Positions 35,526 through 44,517 are shown, numbered from the stretch's first letter. The stretch: DNA of 64,000 bases from Bifidobacterium saguini DSM 23967 (GCF_000741715.1 NZ_JGZN01000007.1:293567-357566), one strand, 5' to 3'. The notes: generated by a model from the letters alone, not told the origin. Program-made: numbers and translations.

Positions 35526-36290
35526 TCAGTCGATATTCGGCAGCGTGCGAGGATCCACACCCTCCGGCACCACCAATGTGCCCGGACGATGCGAGAACGA
35601 AGAGCGCACGTGCAGCGGCATGTTGAATCGCTGAGCATATTCCACGCAGCGCAGTGCCAGCACTTTGGAGCCGCAGGACGCCATTTCGAGAATGGAATCG
35701 TAATCGATTACCGGAATGCGGCGTGCGGCAGGCACAATGCGCGGGTCGGCGGTGAAGATGCCATCCACATCGGTGTAAATCTCGCAGATGTCAGCGCCGA
35801 GAGCCACAGCAAGAGCCACTGCGGAAGTATCCGAACCACCGCGGCCGAGCGTAGTGGCATCGCCCTTGGCGTTGATGCCCTGGAAGCCTGCCACAATGGC
35901 GATGTCTCCCAGAGAAAGCGCGTTCTTCACACGATCCGGCTTGACCGACTTGATGTGGGCAGCACCGTAACGAGCATCGGTGAAGAAGCCAGCCTGCTGA
36001 CCGGTAAAGGAGTGCGCGCGGCTACCTTCGGCGTGAATGGCCATGGCGAGCAGGCTCATGGAGATACGCTCACCTGCGGTCATGAGCATATCCATCTCGC
36101 GCTCAGGCGGATTGGAGTCGATGCTCAAGGCCTGATCGATGAGGTCGTCAGTGGTGTCGCCCATAGCGGAAACCACTACGGCCACCTTGTTGCCTTTTTT
36201 CTCCGTCTCAACAACGCGCTTGGCCACACGCTTGATCGAATCGGTATCGGCGACCGACGAACCGCCGTACTTCTGCACGATGAGAGCCAC
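35526..36290 (-). CDS. lysC: Aspartokinase catalytic subunit (kinase domain only)
   Basis: The 254 residues start [23 protein letters not shown], the amino acid kinase signature, followed by [31 protein letters not shown] and [14 protein letters not shown]. The protein stops at [22 protein letters not shown], exactly where other LysC proteins pass into the ACT domains. It phosphorylates aspartate. Together with the ACT gene just downstream it would rebuild an alpha2beta2-type enzyme. No frameshift-like overlap joins the two, so this looks like stable gene fission. Confidence 0.92.
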   Translation of the reverse strand: MALIVQKYGGSSVADTDSIKRVAKRVVETEKKGNKVAVVVSAMGDTTDDLIDQALSIDSNPPEREMDMLMTAGERISMSLLAMAIHAEGSRAHSFTGQQAGFFTDARYGAAHIKSVKPDRVKNALSLGDIAIVAGFQGINAKGDATTLGRGGSDTSAVALAVALGADICEIYTDVDGIFTADPRIVPAARRIPVIDYDSILEMASCGSKVLALRCVEYAQRFNMPLHVRSSFSHRPGTLVVPEGVDPRTLPNID

Positions 36291-36497
36291 TGTTGTCCTT
36301 CGTTCTTCTCTCGGCTGCGGACGGTAGGCTCATCCGATATTTCGGTACCGCTCACCATCCCGGGTTTTGCGCTTCATTCTACGTAAGCGGCACGATTATA
36401 AGGATTGTTAGCGTTGCCACATGGACGCACACCCATCATGCGGACGTTTTACGCTGCACAGCCGCCTCTCACGTGCTGCACAGCCACCTCTCACGCA

Positions 36498-36683
36498 CTG
36501 CATTCCGGGAAATGCGCCGCATAACCGCCCCTCGCACGCCACATTCCGGGAAATGTGCCGCATAACCACCCCTCACGCACTGCATTCCGGGAAATGCGCC
36601 GCATAACCACCCCTCACGCACCGCATTCCGGGAAATGCGCCGCATAACCGCCCCTCACGCACCGCATTCCGGGAAATGCGCCG
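36498..36683. repeat. 41-bp tandem repeat, about 4.5 copies, with inverted partial copies downstream
   Basis: The unit begins CTGCATTCCGGGAAATGCGC and continues CGCATAACC(A/G)CCCCTCACGCA. Five CATTCCGGGAAATG cores follow one another with 1-4 differences. Two inverted relatives (CCCGGAATGCGGCG near 36722 and GGCGCATTCCCCGGAATG near 36753) lie just beyond. The 653-base gap 36291-36943 otherwise holds no credible gene; small frames in it only translate the repeat. Confidence 0.85.
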
Positions 36684-36943
36684 TGGAACATACCATGAAA
36701 CATACCGTTTGCGACGCAATACCCGGAATGCGGCGTAATTGCACCCACTACGCGGCGCATTCCCCGGAATGAGGCACGAGAGACATCCCAAGCCGCTACG
36801 AGCGACAGCACGCAGCATGAATACTGCATGAACTTACGTAGTTTCCCGGCTTGTCGTATTCCATAGCACGCCCATGCGCCGTACCGTTAAAGTACGTCGT
36901 GGAGGTTGCAATCGACGCACCACCCAGCAGCAAGGAGGCCACG

Positions 36944-37372
36944 ATGGCCGGCAAGAAGGATCATTCATTCAACTACTGGAGCATGAATTACCGGGGCAGG
37001 TTCCGCCGCACCAAAAAGATGATGCCTTTTATCATCGGGCTTTGCGTGCTGCTGCTGATTCTTGGCGTGCTCTCCGACGAGCTTGGGAAGGCATTGCTGT
37101 GGATCGTTCTCATCTTGGTTATTGGCGTAGCGCAATATTTCTTCACCAAGAAGAAAGCTGAGGAAGAGGAAGCCCAAGAAGCTGCGCAGGCACGTGCTCA
37201 AGCGCAGGCCGCACCCGTGCAGCCCAATCCGGCTGCGCCACAATACGCTCAGCAATATACCCAGCAACCATATGCTGCACCTGCACAATATGCGCAGCCA
37301 CAGCCACCGCAGCAGTCGCTGTCTGCGCCAGTTCCTCCCACTCCACAAGCACCAAGCAATACTGCACAGTAA
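36944..37372 (+). CDS. Small membrane protein with Ala/Gln/Pro-rich tail, unknown function
   Basis: The start ATG at 36944 is chosen because AAGGAGG lies seven bases upstream. The 142-residue protein has a basic, aromatic N-terminus (DHSFNYWSMNYRGRFRRTKK) and two membrane helices (about residues 25-44 and 47-66) separated by a very short turn. A charged KKKAEEEEAQEAA helix follows, then a 65-residue tail of A, Q, P and Y. I do not recognise a family. The topology (both ends inside) suggests a cytoplasmic, disordered tail. It stands alone before a long non-coding stretch. Confidence 0.72.
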   Translation: MAGKKDHSFNYWSMNYRGRFRRTKKMMPFIIGLCVLLLILGVLSDELGKALLWIVLILVIGVAQYFFTKKKAEEEEAQEAAQARAQAQAAPVQPNPAAPQYAQQYTQQPYAAPAQYAQPQPPQQSLSAPVPPTPQAPSNTAQ

Positions 37373-37512
37373 GCGTTACTGCCTAGCCTGCATCCAGTAC
37401 CACTGTGCAGCTGCCCTGTGCAGTAGTACTGTGCAGTAGCTCTATGCAGTAGTCGAAAATACGGAGTCTACTGAGGAAATCAATTCTCAAGATTCTTTCA
37501 GGTGATTGCTCT

Positions 37513-37697
37513 GGGGTTTTGAGACAAACGCATCAAGCCGCTCAGGTTCGCCGGCTTATATAAGAACTACCGGCAAGCAAAGCCCAAGGAAAACGATCCG
37601 ACAAGGATCGCGGACCGCAGGCCCAGCGAACCGGCGAGGCACACTCCCGGAAGGCAGGCGATTGACCGCAGCAAACGCCAGCCGGCCGGCAAACCCC
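37513..37697 (+). ncRNA. Putative structured non-coding RNA
   Basis: A gene-free segment shows nested long-range pairings. GGGGTTT (37513-37519) pairs with AAACCCC (37691-37697) and closes the whole domain. GGTTCGC (37545-37551) pairs with GCGAACC (37626-37632). CGATCC/GGATCG (37594-37610) forms a perfect hairpin with a GACAA loop. GGCG/CGCC (37657-37679) and a weaker CCGG hairpin near 37552-37574 fill the rest. A very strong terminator follows at 37742. It lacks the signatures of tmRNA, RNase P or SRP RNA. The raiA RNA family of Actinobacteria and Firmicutes is one candidate to test. The 37373-38120 gap holds no protein gene. Confidence 0.65.
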
Positions 37698-37741
37698 ACA
37701 ACTATAATTGAACCCCTTTCTTCTTCCTCTCTCCTTCTCTC

Positions 37742-37777
37742 AAAGGTCCGGTTGCAGCACCTCGCAACCGGACCTTT
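37742..37777 (+). terminator. Intrinsic terminator of the putative non-coding RNA
   Basis: A perfect 14-bp stem AAAGGTCCGGTTGC / GCAACCGGACCTTT with an 8-base loop, continuing into TTTTGTT. It is preceded by a 45-base pyrimidine-rich stretch. There is no upstream stop codon within 360 bases on this strand, so it should terminate a non-coding transcript. Confidence 0.9.
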
Positions 37778-38120
37778 TGTTATGTTCTGTCACTCGATGC
37801 TCTGAGCCCGGGTTTCAGTCAATCGAATACTGGGCATTTGCAGTTTTACCCTCCTAGCGTATTTACCCCCTATATCGATTCTTTAATCAGTGTCTTTCGG
37901 GGGCATTCGGTATTGCAATCAGCCAACTGAATTGATGGGCCGCTAAACAAAGCGCCAGTCGCAAGGTCAACACAGCCCTATCTATTCGGGGGTTTATAGA
38001 CGCAATATCGGGGGTGTGTACGAGATTTGCGGAGAGCTACGGGGTTTGCGCTACGACTTTGGCACAGAGTAACGTGGCGAACGACTGCAGCAGACTGCAC
38101 ATACAAGGGGAGGCTCAGCG

Positions 38121-39224
38121 ATGGCATTGCAGCATAAGCACACAATGCAGCACACGCGTGAGGCGGCTACCGCGAGCAGAACCGAGGCAGACCAGCAACA
38201 GCAGACGTTCACGCCCACTTCATTCAATGAGGCGATGGATACTGCTGATATAGCGGCTGAGCGTCGCCGATTGAGGCGCAATCTTCTAATAATGCGTCTG
38301 ATTACCATCCTGCTGCTTATTGCAGCACTCGCCGTGGCATGCTTCCCCCTGGCACTGCAATTCCAATCCGGTATGGAGCTTGCGAAAACCGCGGCCACCA
38401 GCGCCCAGAACGTAGCGAACTGGCCATACCCGCAAGCTGATGATGCGCTCAAAGCCGCTCATGAGTACAACAAGAAGCTTGCGGAATCAGGCCAGCCTAT
38501 TTTGGGTGAAGCAGTGGATCCGTTCTCAGGAGCACAAGGTGGCTCGCAGGCCAGCGGAGAGGATTCCGCGTCCAAGAAGGACACCGAATATCAGAAGCTG
38601 CTGAATACTGGCGACGAAGTAATGGGCACAATCAAAGTACCCAAGCAATCAATCAATCTGCCGATTTACCATGGCACCTCTGAGGAAGCCTTGGCATCCG
38701 GAGCCGGGCATTTGTATGGCACTTCGCTGCCTGTGGGCGGCGAGTCCACCCATTCGGTGATTACGGGTCACCGTGGTCTCGTTGAGGCCATGATGTTCAC
38801 GCGACTCGATGAGGTAAAGAAGGGCGACTTCTTTTACATTGAGGTTATGGGGCAAACACTGGGATACAAGGTCGATCGCATTTCCGTGATTCTGCCTAAT
38901 GACACGTCACAGCTCAAGATTGTGAAGGGCGAGGATCGCGTCACGTTAATGACCTGCACCCCGTATGGCGTGAACACTCATCGTCTGTTGGTTTCCGGGC
39001 ATCGTGTGGCAATTCCTCTGCCGGCTCCCGAACCGAATGATGTGCATGATGCTCGCAACATAGCGATTGCAGCAGCACTGGCCGTACTGCTGCTCGGCTG
39101 GTTCTTCGTGTGGCTTGCGCGGAGGAAGCACGTGGCTCGTATTATGCGGCATGCGGCATTCTGGCCGTGGCAAAAGAGTCAAGGTTCCGAGCCGAATAAT
39201 ACGTTATTGGATGACGCCAAGTAA
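38121..39224 (+). CDS. Class C (pilus-type) sortase without adjacent pilin
   Basis: The 367-residue protein has an N-terminal membrane helix (about 58-80), the catalytic histidine in THSVITGHRGL (about 217), the catalytic cysteine in TLMTCTPYG (about 277), the arginine in HRLLVSGHR, and a second helix near 315-335 with a basic tail. Two helices and the sequence HLYGTSLPVGG are shared with the sortase at 60.3-61.3 kb. Class C enzymes polymerise pilins, but no gene with a sortase signal is next to it. GGGGAGG precedes the ATG. Confidence 0.9.
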   Translation: MALQHKHTMQHTREAATASRTEADQQQQTFTPTSFNEAMDTADIAAERRRLRRNLLIMRLITILLLIAALAVACFPLALQFQSGMELAKTAATSAQNVANWPYPQADDALKAAHEYNKKLAESGQPILGEAVDPFSGAQGGSQASGEDSASKKDTEYQKLLNTGDEVMGTIKVPKQSINLPIYHGTSEEALASGAGHLYGTSLPVGGESTHSVITGHRGLVEAMMFTRLDEVKKGDFFYIEVMGQTLGYKVDRISVILPNDTSQLKIVKGEDRVTLMTCTPYGVNTHRLLVSGHRVAIPLPAPEPNDVHDARNIAIAAALAVLLLGWFFVWLARRKHVARIMRHAAFWPWQKSQGSEPNNTLLDDAK

Positions 39225-39259
39225 CTGCCGCGCCCTCACGGGGAGTTATGCCTGCGGTT

Positions 39260-39862
39260 TCAGGCCTCGCGGCGGCCGGCAAGAGCGCGGCCAAGCGTGA
39301 CTTCGTCAGCATATTCCAAATCAGAGCCAACTGGCAGGCCACTGGCAAGACGCGTGATTTTTACTCCCACAGGGCGCAATAGCTGAGTCAAATAGCTGGT
39401 AGTCGCCTCACCCTCGATATTCGGGTCAAGTGCCATGATGACTTCCGCGACTTCCTTGGTTTCCAAGCGCTTGAGCAAACCTGGAATCTTAAGATCAGCA
39501 GGACCCACGTTAGCCATTGGATTGATTGCGCCACCGAGCACGTGGTAAAGGCCACGGTATTCTCTCGTACGTTCGATGCTCATCACATCTTTGGGCTCTT
39601 CCACTACGCAGATTACGGAGTGGTCGCGGCGAGGGTCGGCGCAAATCGGGCAGGGGCTCGTCTCGCACACATTGCCACAAATATCGCAGAACCGGACTTT
39701 ATCTTTCACTTCTTCAATGGCTTCGGCCAGTTCTCGCGCTTCATCGTCCGGCGCGGACAGCAGATAAAATGCAATACGCTGCGCTCCCTTAGGCCCAATG
39801 CCGGGCAGGTTTCCGAACGCATCAATCAAACGCTGAATGGCGCCATCATAGGCGAGTGCCAT
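39260..39862 (-). CDS. recR: Recombination mediator RecR
   Basis: The 200-residue protein shows the helix-hairpin-helix [20 protein letters not shown], the four-cysteine zinc finger [16 protein letters not shown] (about 74-89), and the TOPRIM segment [27 protein letters not shown] spread over 98-125 with the E-x-D/K pattern of RecR. It acts with RecF/RecO to load RecA. It follows the DPW-repeat gene by 18 bases in a dnaX-x-recR operon. Confidence 0.96.
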   Translation of the reverse strand: MALAYDGAIQRLIDAFGNLPGIGPKGAQRIAFYLLSAPDDEARELAEAIEEVKDKVRFCDICGNVCETSPCPICADPRRDHSVICVVEEPKDVMSIERTREYRGLYHVLGGAINPMANVGPADLKIPGLLKRLETKEVAEVIMALDPNIEGEATTSYLTQLLRPVGVKITRLASGLPVGSDLEYADEVTLGRALAGRREA

Positions 39863-39880
39863 GCTTACTGCTCCTTACCG

Positions 39881-40699
39881 TTATTCGCCGAGGTGCTTCT
39901 TGGCTGGCTGAATGTTCTTAGGATTGTGCGGATCATCAGCCGAAAACTCTTTGACCTCTTTCACCTCAAACATCTTCTTTAAATCGTCCAAACTCATTGC
40001 TCGAGAGTCACCGAGCGATTGGTCGCTCATCGAGTATTCGTCTTCTTCCGGGTCGATCGGCGGCTCGGGAGATGAATCCTGCTGTGAACCTATGCGGGAG
40101 TTGGCTGACTGTTGATTCCAAGGGTCTGCTTCCACCCTGGGTTCCGCACTATATTGTGGCGATTGCGGTGCTTCCTGAGCCTGCTCCCAGCCGCTCGGCC
40201 CGGCCATATTCTGAGCCTGATTCCAAGGGTCTGGCGCTGCATTCGGCATGGCTGGCGCTGGCTGATTCCACGGATCATCATTCACGGAAGCAACTGGAGC
40301 TTGAGGTGCTGGCTGGTTCCACGGATCATTGTCCGCAGTGGCCGCAGGGCTGGGCTGATTCCACGGATCCATATCCGATGGAGGCATAGCATCCGGAACT
40401 GCCGGCTGAGACTTGGCTTGGGGCTGAGGCTGAGCCGTGGCCGGTTGAGCCCAGGGGTCTATACCATCACTGGTATCAGGTACTGCAACGTGCTTCTTAT
40501 GATGCTCTTCTTCTGCAGGTTCCGGTGTGCTAAGGTTTCCGGCCGCGTATGGCTGGTTCTGTACCGGAGACGCACCTGTCGGCTTAGCCCAAGGGTCGTC
40601 GTCAGGAAGCTGCGCAGACCCTCGATGGGCATCCTCAGCTTCTTCGGCATGACTGGAAGTCGCAGACTTCTGTTCCTTGGGCTCGCTGGCAGTATGCAT
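39881..40699 (-). CDS. Disordered protein with seven DPW(N/A)Q repeats between dnaX and recR
   Basis: The 272-residue protein starts two bases after the dnaX stop (a TTG 75 bases upstream inside dnaX would add 25 residues: AKVKQQIALAKAGLAAASL). The first 210 residues are low-complexity P/A/Q/S/D sequence with seven DPW boxes: DDDPWAKP, IDPWAQP, MDPWNQP, NDPWNQP, DDPWNQP, PDPWNQA, ADPWNQQ. The C-terminal 60 residues look ordered: EEDEYSMSDQSLGDSRAMSLDDLKKMFEV split, then KEVKEFSADDPHN. I do not recognise it. It occupies the place of ybaB/ebfC in the usual dnaX-ybaB-recR order. Confidence 0.8.
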   Translation of the reverse strand: MHTASEPKEQKSATSSHAEEAEDAHRGSAQLPDDDPWAKPTGASPVQNQPYAAGNLSTPEPAEEEHHKKHVAVPDTSDGIDPWAQPATAQPQPQAKSQPAVPDAMPPSDMDPWNQPSPAATADNDPWNQPAPQAPVASVNDDPWNQPAPAMPNAAPDPWNQAQNMAGPSGWEQAQEAPQSPQYSAEPRVEADPWNQQSANSRIGSQQDSSPEPPIDPEEDEYSMSDQSLGDSRAMSLDDLKKMFEVKEVKEFSADDPHNPKNIQPAKKHLGE

Positions 40700-40701
40700 G
40701 C

Positions 40702-42606
40702 CTAGTCCAGATCCCAAGCTTGCTGCGGCAAGACCAGCTTTCGCCAATGCGATCTGCTGCTTGACCTTAGCCAACTGCTCAGGCTCATGCGTTTGATGGA
40801 CTCTACTCGATCGCCGTTGGCGGCAACAGGCGTAGGCGCAATAACAGTGGTTGCGCCGAACTCTTGGCGTACGGCGTCTTGCACTACGATTGCGGCTTTC
40901 TTACCGTTCGAGTCAACAGCCAGCGCAAAGGCATGCTGACTGAGCGATTGATCGAATGTCAGCGAGAGGCATGGCAAGCCCTTGCGATTGGTACCAAACT
41001 TTACCGTTGGTACTTTGGCGCGAGTTACATATTCACGAATAGCTTCAGGCAATGCCGCAACGGCTGCATCCCATTTTTCGTCCACAGAACGGGTATCGTT
41101 CGCGGGGGCTGGAGCGGAAGCTGCGACCGGAGTGGCTGCTGCAGCAGACTGCAGGCCAGAAGCCGGCTGCTGAGTGGGAGCTGACTGAGCAGCTGACGCT
41201 GAAGGCACAGACTGTTCAGCCGTCACAGTTCCAGTCCAATCAGATGCATTGGTGGACACATTTGATTGCGGAGTTGGTACCGTCTGAGCTGGTTGCTGCG
41301 CACCTTGGGTGGTATTACGCGAGGAACCAACGAATCCGCCACGATTGGCTTGCTGCGTATTCGCATTGCGCGATGCCCCCACAAAGCCGCCCGAAGCCGC
41401 ATGATGCTGCGCTCCAGCGCCAGCAGAGCTTCCCGAGTTTGTAGCGGCGGCATTAGCCGGCGCACCAGCTGTAGGCGCGGTAGCAGCGAGCGCAAATCCT
41501 GATTCAGCGCCGGCAAGCAATCTAGCGGCCAGTAATTCAAGTCTCATACGCGGTGAAATTGCCCCGGTCATGGAACTCAATGTGGCGTTGATGATGTCTG
41601 CCATGGCAGTAAGTTGGCCTAAGCCCAAAGCAGCAGCCTGACGATGCAAATCACCCATATCTTCTGCTTCGGCAGTATCAGACAGCACTGATTCAGCAGA
41701 ATCACCGGCAAGTGTTAGTACCAGTAGGTCACGCACGCGAGCCAGAAGGTCTTCCACAAAGCGGCGTGGGTCAAAACCGCCCACCACAACCTTTTGAATC
41801 ACTCCGTATAGAGTTTCGCCGTTATGGTCGATAACCGCATCGATGGCTTCACCGATAAGCGCTTCCGGAGTGAATCCGAGGAGAGCCACAGCGGCATCAT
41901 GCGTAATAACACCTTCTACAGAGCCAACCATCAGTTGGTCGAGTACGGAAAGTGTGTCTCGCATCGAACCGCCGCCTGCGCGCATAGCAAGCTTGAGCAC
42001 GCCAGGTTCGGGCTTAATGCCTTCCTTATCGCAGATCTTTTCCAGATAAGGGCCCATAACCTCCTGTGGCACCAGGCGGAACGGATAATGGTGTGTACGT
42101 GAGCGAATAGTGCCAATCACCTTATCTGGTTCGGTGGTGGCGAAGATGAACATCACATGCTCAGGTGGCTCTTCAACGATCTTAAGCAGTGCGTTGAAGC
42201 CCTGCTGCGTGACCATATGAGCCTCGTCAAGGATGAAAATCTTGTAGCGATCGCGGGCTGGGGCAAATCCAGCGCGTTCGCGCAATTCTCGAGCATCATC
42301 CACACCGTTGTGTGAAGCCGCGTCGATTTCTACCACGTCAATGGAACCTGGGCCTCCGGTGGCCAGGTCCTTGCAACTGGGGCATTCTCCGCAGGGATGG
42401 GAGGTGGGGCCTTTGGCGCAATTGACGCAACGCGCGAGGATACGGGCAGAACTAGTTTTGCCGCAGCCTCGCGGACCGGAGAATAGATAGGCATGCGTAA
42501 GCTTGCCCTCGTCTAGGGCTCGCATCAGCGGAACAGTAACCTGGTCCTGGCCGATTACTCCTTCAAAGGTGTCCGGACGATAGCGTCGATACAGTGCAAG
42601 TGCCAT
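40702..42606 (-). CDS. dnaX: DNA polymerase III gamma/tau subunit
   Basis: The 634-residue protein starts MALALYRRYRPDTFEGVIGQ and carries the P-loop FSGPRGCGKTSSARI, the zinc-binding CVNCAKGPTSHPCGECPSC, Walker B FILDEAHMV, sensor ATTEPDKV and the SRT/SRC-type IRSRTHHYPF. Residues 1-370 are the AAA+ clamp-loader core. Residues about 380-500 are a disordered A/Q/S/T-rich linker, and the last 110 form a conserved C-terminal domain, so the tau form is encoded. No A-rich slippery site stands out for a gamma product. It begins the operon that ends in recR. Confidence 0.95.
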   Translation of the reverse strand: MALALYRRYRPDTFEGVIGQDQVTVPLMRALDEGKLTHAYLFSGPRGCGKTSSARILARCVNCAKGPTSHPCGECPSCKDLATGGPGSIDVVEIDAASHNGVDDARELRERAGFAPARDRYKIFILDEAHMVTQQGFNALLKIVEEPPEHVMFIFATTEPDKVIGTIRSRTHHYPFRLVPQEVMGPYLEKICDKEGIKPEPGVLKLAMRAGGGSMRDTLSVLDQLMVGSVEGVITHDAAVALLGFTPEALIGEAIDAVIDHNGETLYGVIQKVVVGGFDPRRFVEDLLARVRDLLVLTLAGDSAESVLSDTAEAEDMGDLHRQAAALGLGQLTAMADIINATLSSMTGAISPRMRLELLAARLLAGAESGFALAATAPTAGAPANAAATNSGSSAGAGAQHHAASGGFVGASRNANTQQANRGGFVGSSRNTTQGAQQPAQTVPTPQSNVSTNASDWTGTVTAEQSVPSASAAQSAPTQQPASGLQSAAAATPVAASAPAPANDTRSVDEKWDAAVAALPEAIREYVTRAKVPTVKFGTNRKGLPCLSLTFDQSLSQHAFALAVDSNGKKAAIVVQDAVRQEFGATTVIAPTPVAANGDRVESIKRMSLSSWLRSSSRSHWRKLVLPQQAWDLD

Positions 42607-42715
42607 AGCTACTAACCTACCTTGCCCTCAATATTTGCGTGCGAACCGGCGAATAATCGTACACGCTTACAGGTATTAACATAGTGTCAATAACGGTTGT
42701 CATCAGGAGGTACTC

Positions 42716-43315
42716 ATGGACGAGAACTTCGAGGAGCGACGCGCCAGCCGTGGTGATGTTCGACGCGAAGCTATTGTGCGAGCCGCTCGCAAAATCTGCT
42801 TGGAAAAGGGATTCTCCAAAATCACCGTTTCAGATATCGCCGGTGAAGTGGGCATGACTCGTTCGTTGTTCTACCACTATTTTCCTGATAAAGATGCCGT
42901 AGCTGATGCCGTGCTGGATGATGTGATTGATGAAATCCTTAACCGACTCGATCAGTGGAATCACGCTCGTGAAATCGGCAACGTAAACAAGGCCATGGAT
43001 GACATGGTGCACTTGATACGTGCGCTTATCGCAGACGAGAGCCCATTCTCCAATCGCATGATCCAAGATGGCAACGCTGAACTGTACATCAAATTCATCG
43101 ACCGCGCTGCAGATCGCATCGCTGATTACATTGCTCAAACTACTGTGCGTGACTTTGAGCAAATGCATGGGTTGCCCATCAGCAATGTACACGAGACGTT
43201 CTTCACGCTGATTGTCGGACTGATTTCACTGGTCCGTTCGCACCCATCCATCAGTGATGAAACCATCAAGCAGGTTATGGCTCAGACATTGCACATTGAA
43301 GGCTATATAGCGTAG
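42716..43315 (+). CDS. TetR-family transcriptional regulator
   Basis: The 199-residue protein has an N-terminal helix-turn-helix (about 15-62): EAIVRAARKICLEKGFSKITVSDIAGEVGMTRSLFYHYFPDK spread over the standard TetR pattern. The remainder is an all-helical ligand domain without a recognisable effector pocket. AGGAGG precedes the start by six bases. It diverges from dnaX and converges on the lipid-kinase gene. No obvious target gene or clear palindromic operator was found nearby. Confidence 0.88.
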   Translation: MDENFEERRASRGDVRREAIVRAARKICLEKGFSKITVSDIAGEVGMTRSLFYHYFPDKDAVADAVLDDVIDEILNRLDQWNHAREIGNVNKAMDDMVHLIRALIADESPFSNRMIQDGNAELYIKFIDRAADRIADYIAQTTVRDFEQMHGLPISNVHETFFTLIVGLISLVRSHPSISDETIKQVMAQTLHIEGYIA

Positions 43316-43380
43316 CCGCTGATTTATCCAGCACCATGCAATGACTGATACGACAACGCGGTGAAGCAGTCACCGACGAA

Positions 43381-44517
43381 TCAGAGGAATACGCCTGTAA
43401 CCGGATCACGACCATCTCGCGCAATGGCTTCAGCCACACGCTCTTTGGCATCAACTTCTTGTGCCGCCACGGCAGGTGGCACGAGAACACGCAATGCACG
43501 GTCTTCCGCCACTACTCGTACAGGCAGATGGCCAATGTACTCGCCATCTGCCATAAGAATAGGCGGTTCGTCGCCCTCTTCAGCACGCGTGATTTCGATT
43601 TCACGAATGCGTTTCCAACCGAAGACTTGGGATGCAAGTAGTCGGCCGTTGTATGCATTGGAAATCGCCACCGTGCACTCATGGAAATTCGGCACATGAT
43701 CCATCCATACGAGGTCAAGCAATCCGTCCGAGAAGCATGAGTATGGCGAGACTTCAATACCGCCGCCAATATGTCGCGAATTCGCAACGGTCAGCAGCGG
43801 TGAGATGATATCCCGTTCATCCGTAGAACCATCAGCCAATGTGGCTTTGACGTGGTACCCGTATCGCTTCATCTGAGTGAGCTCCACCAACACTGCAGCA
43901 AAGTATCGCAGGCTGCCGTTCGGCAAGTGCGAATGATTCGCACGATCATTAATGCTGGCATCGATGCCACAAGACAGCATTCCGGCATAGTAGCGATCGA
44001 TGGGGAAAGCTTGTGTCGCTGAAACGCCTTCTGACATTTCGTATTCGCTACCCGTGGAAGGATTCACTGCGTATCCGCCCTCGAGAGAGGTCACACGCCC
44101 CATATCTACGTCTATATGAGAGCCACGCACAATGGCTCCCACAATGCCTTCCACTGCAGTCTCGATACGGTTCACCGGCAATCTCAGCCCTCGCGCAAAA
44201 TCATTGCCCGAACCTATTGCCACGATGCCCAACGGCTTACCGCTGCACCCCACGGCATTCGCACCGAGCGCAATCATGCCGTCGCCGCCGACTACAACCA
44301 AATAGTCGTATTCATGAGCGTGTTCACGTGCACGATTCAGCGAATCGTCGAAACTCTGGCCGGTAAGATCCACAACATCGAAATCATGGATTTGGCCTGC
44401 TTCATGGAGCAGGTCTAATACCTGTGCATCGATTTTGGCTCCTCGGCCTTTGTCTGAGGTGGGATTGCCTACCAATCCCACGGTGGTGCGACGTTCGCTG
44501 CGTTCACTTTCGGTCAT
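43381..44517 (-). CDS. Diacylglycerol kinase-like lipid kinase (DAGK catalytic domain)
   Basis: The start MTESERSERRTT, with AAAGG just upstream, gives a 378-residue protein. Signature motifs are VGNPTSDKGRGAK (about 18), VVVGGDGMIALGAN (about 73), and AIGSGNDFARGL (about 100), all of the DagK/YegS/LCB5 kinase family, followed by the beta-sandwich domain that ends with ILMADGEYIG. It would phosphorylate diacylglycerol or a related lipid at the membrane and recycle lipid from envelope synthesis. Specificity cannot be read from sequence. Confidence 0.87.
   Translation of the reverse strand: MTESERSERRTTVGLVGNPTSDKGRGAKIDAQVLDLLHEAGQIHDFDVVDLTGQSFDDSLNRAREHAHEYDYLVVVGGDGMIALGANAVGCSGKPLGIVAIGSGNDFARGLRLPVNRIETAVEGIVGAIVRGSHIDVDMGRVTSLEGGYAVNPSTGSEYEMSEGVSATQAFPIDRYYAGMLSCGIDASINDRANHSHLPNGSLRYFAAVLVELTQMKRYGYHVKATLADGSTDERDIISPLLTVANSRHIGGGIEVSPYSCFSDGLLDLVWMDHVPNFHECTVAISNAYNGRLLASQVFGWKRIREIEITRAEEGDEPPILMADGEYIGHLPVRVVAEDRALRVLVPPAVAAQEVDAKERVAEAIARDGRDPVTGVFL

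Noticed and set aside
36498..36683. Possible CRISPR array
   Set aside because: The 41-bp units are directly adjacent with no variable spacers and no cas genes are nearby, so it is an ordinary tandem repeat.
36573..36829. Small minus-strand frames across the 41-bp repeat
   Set aside because: Their translation only repeats the DNA unit (FPGMRCVRGGYAAHFPE) and no ribosome-binding site was found.
37505..37777. tmRNA, RNase P RNA or 6S RNA as the identity of the structured segment
   Set aside because: No tag reading frame, no 3' CCA-type tRNA-like end, no GAGGAAAGTCC-type P RNA core, and a multibranch rather than rod-like layout.
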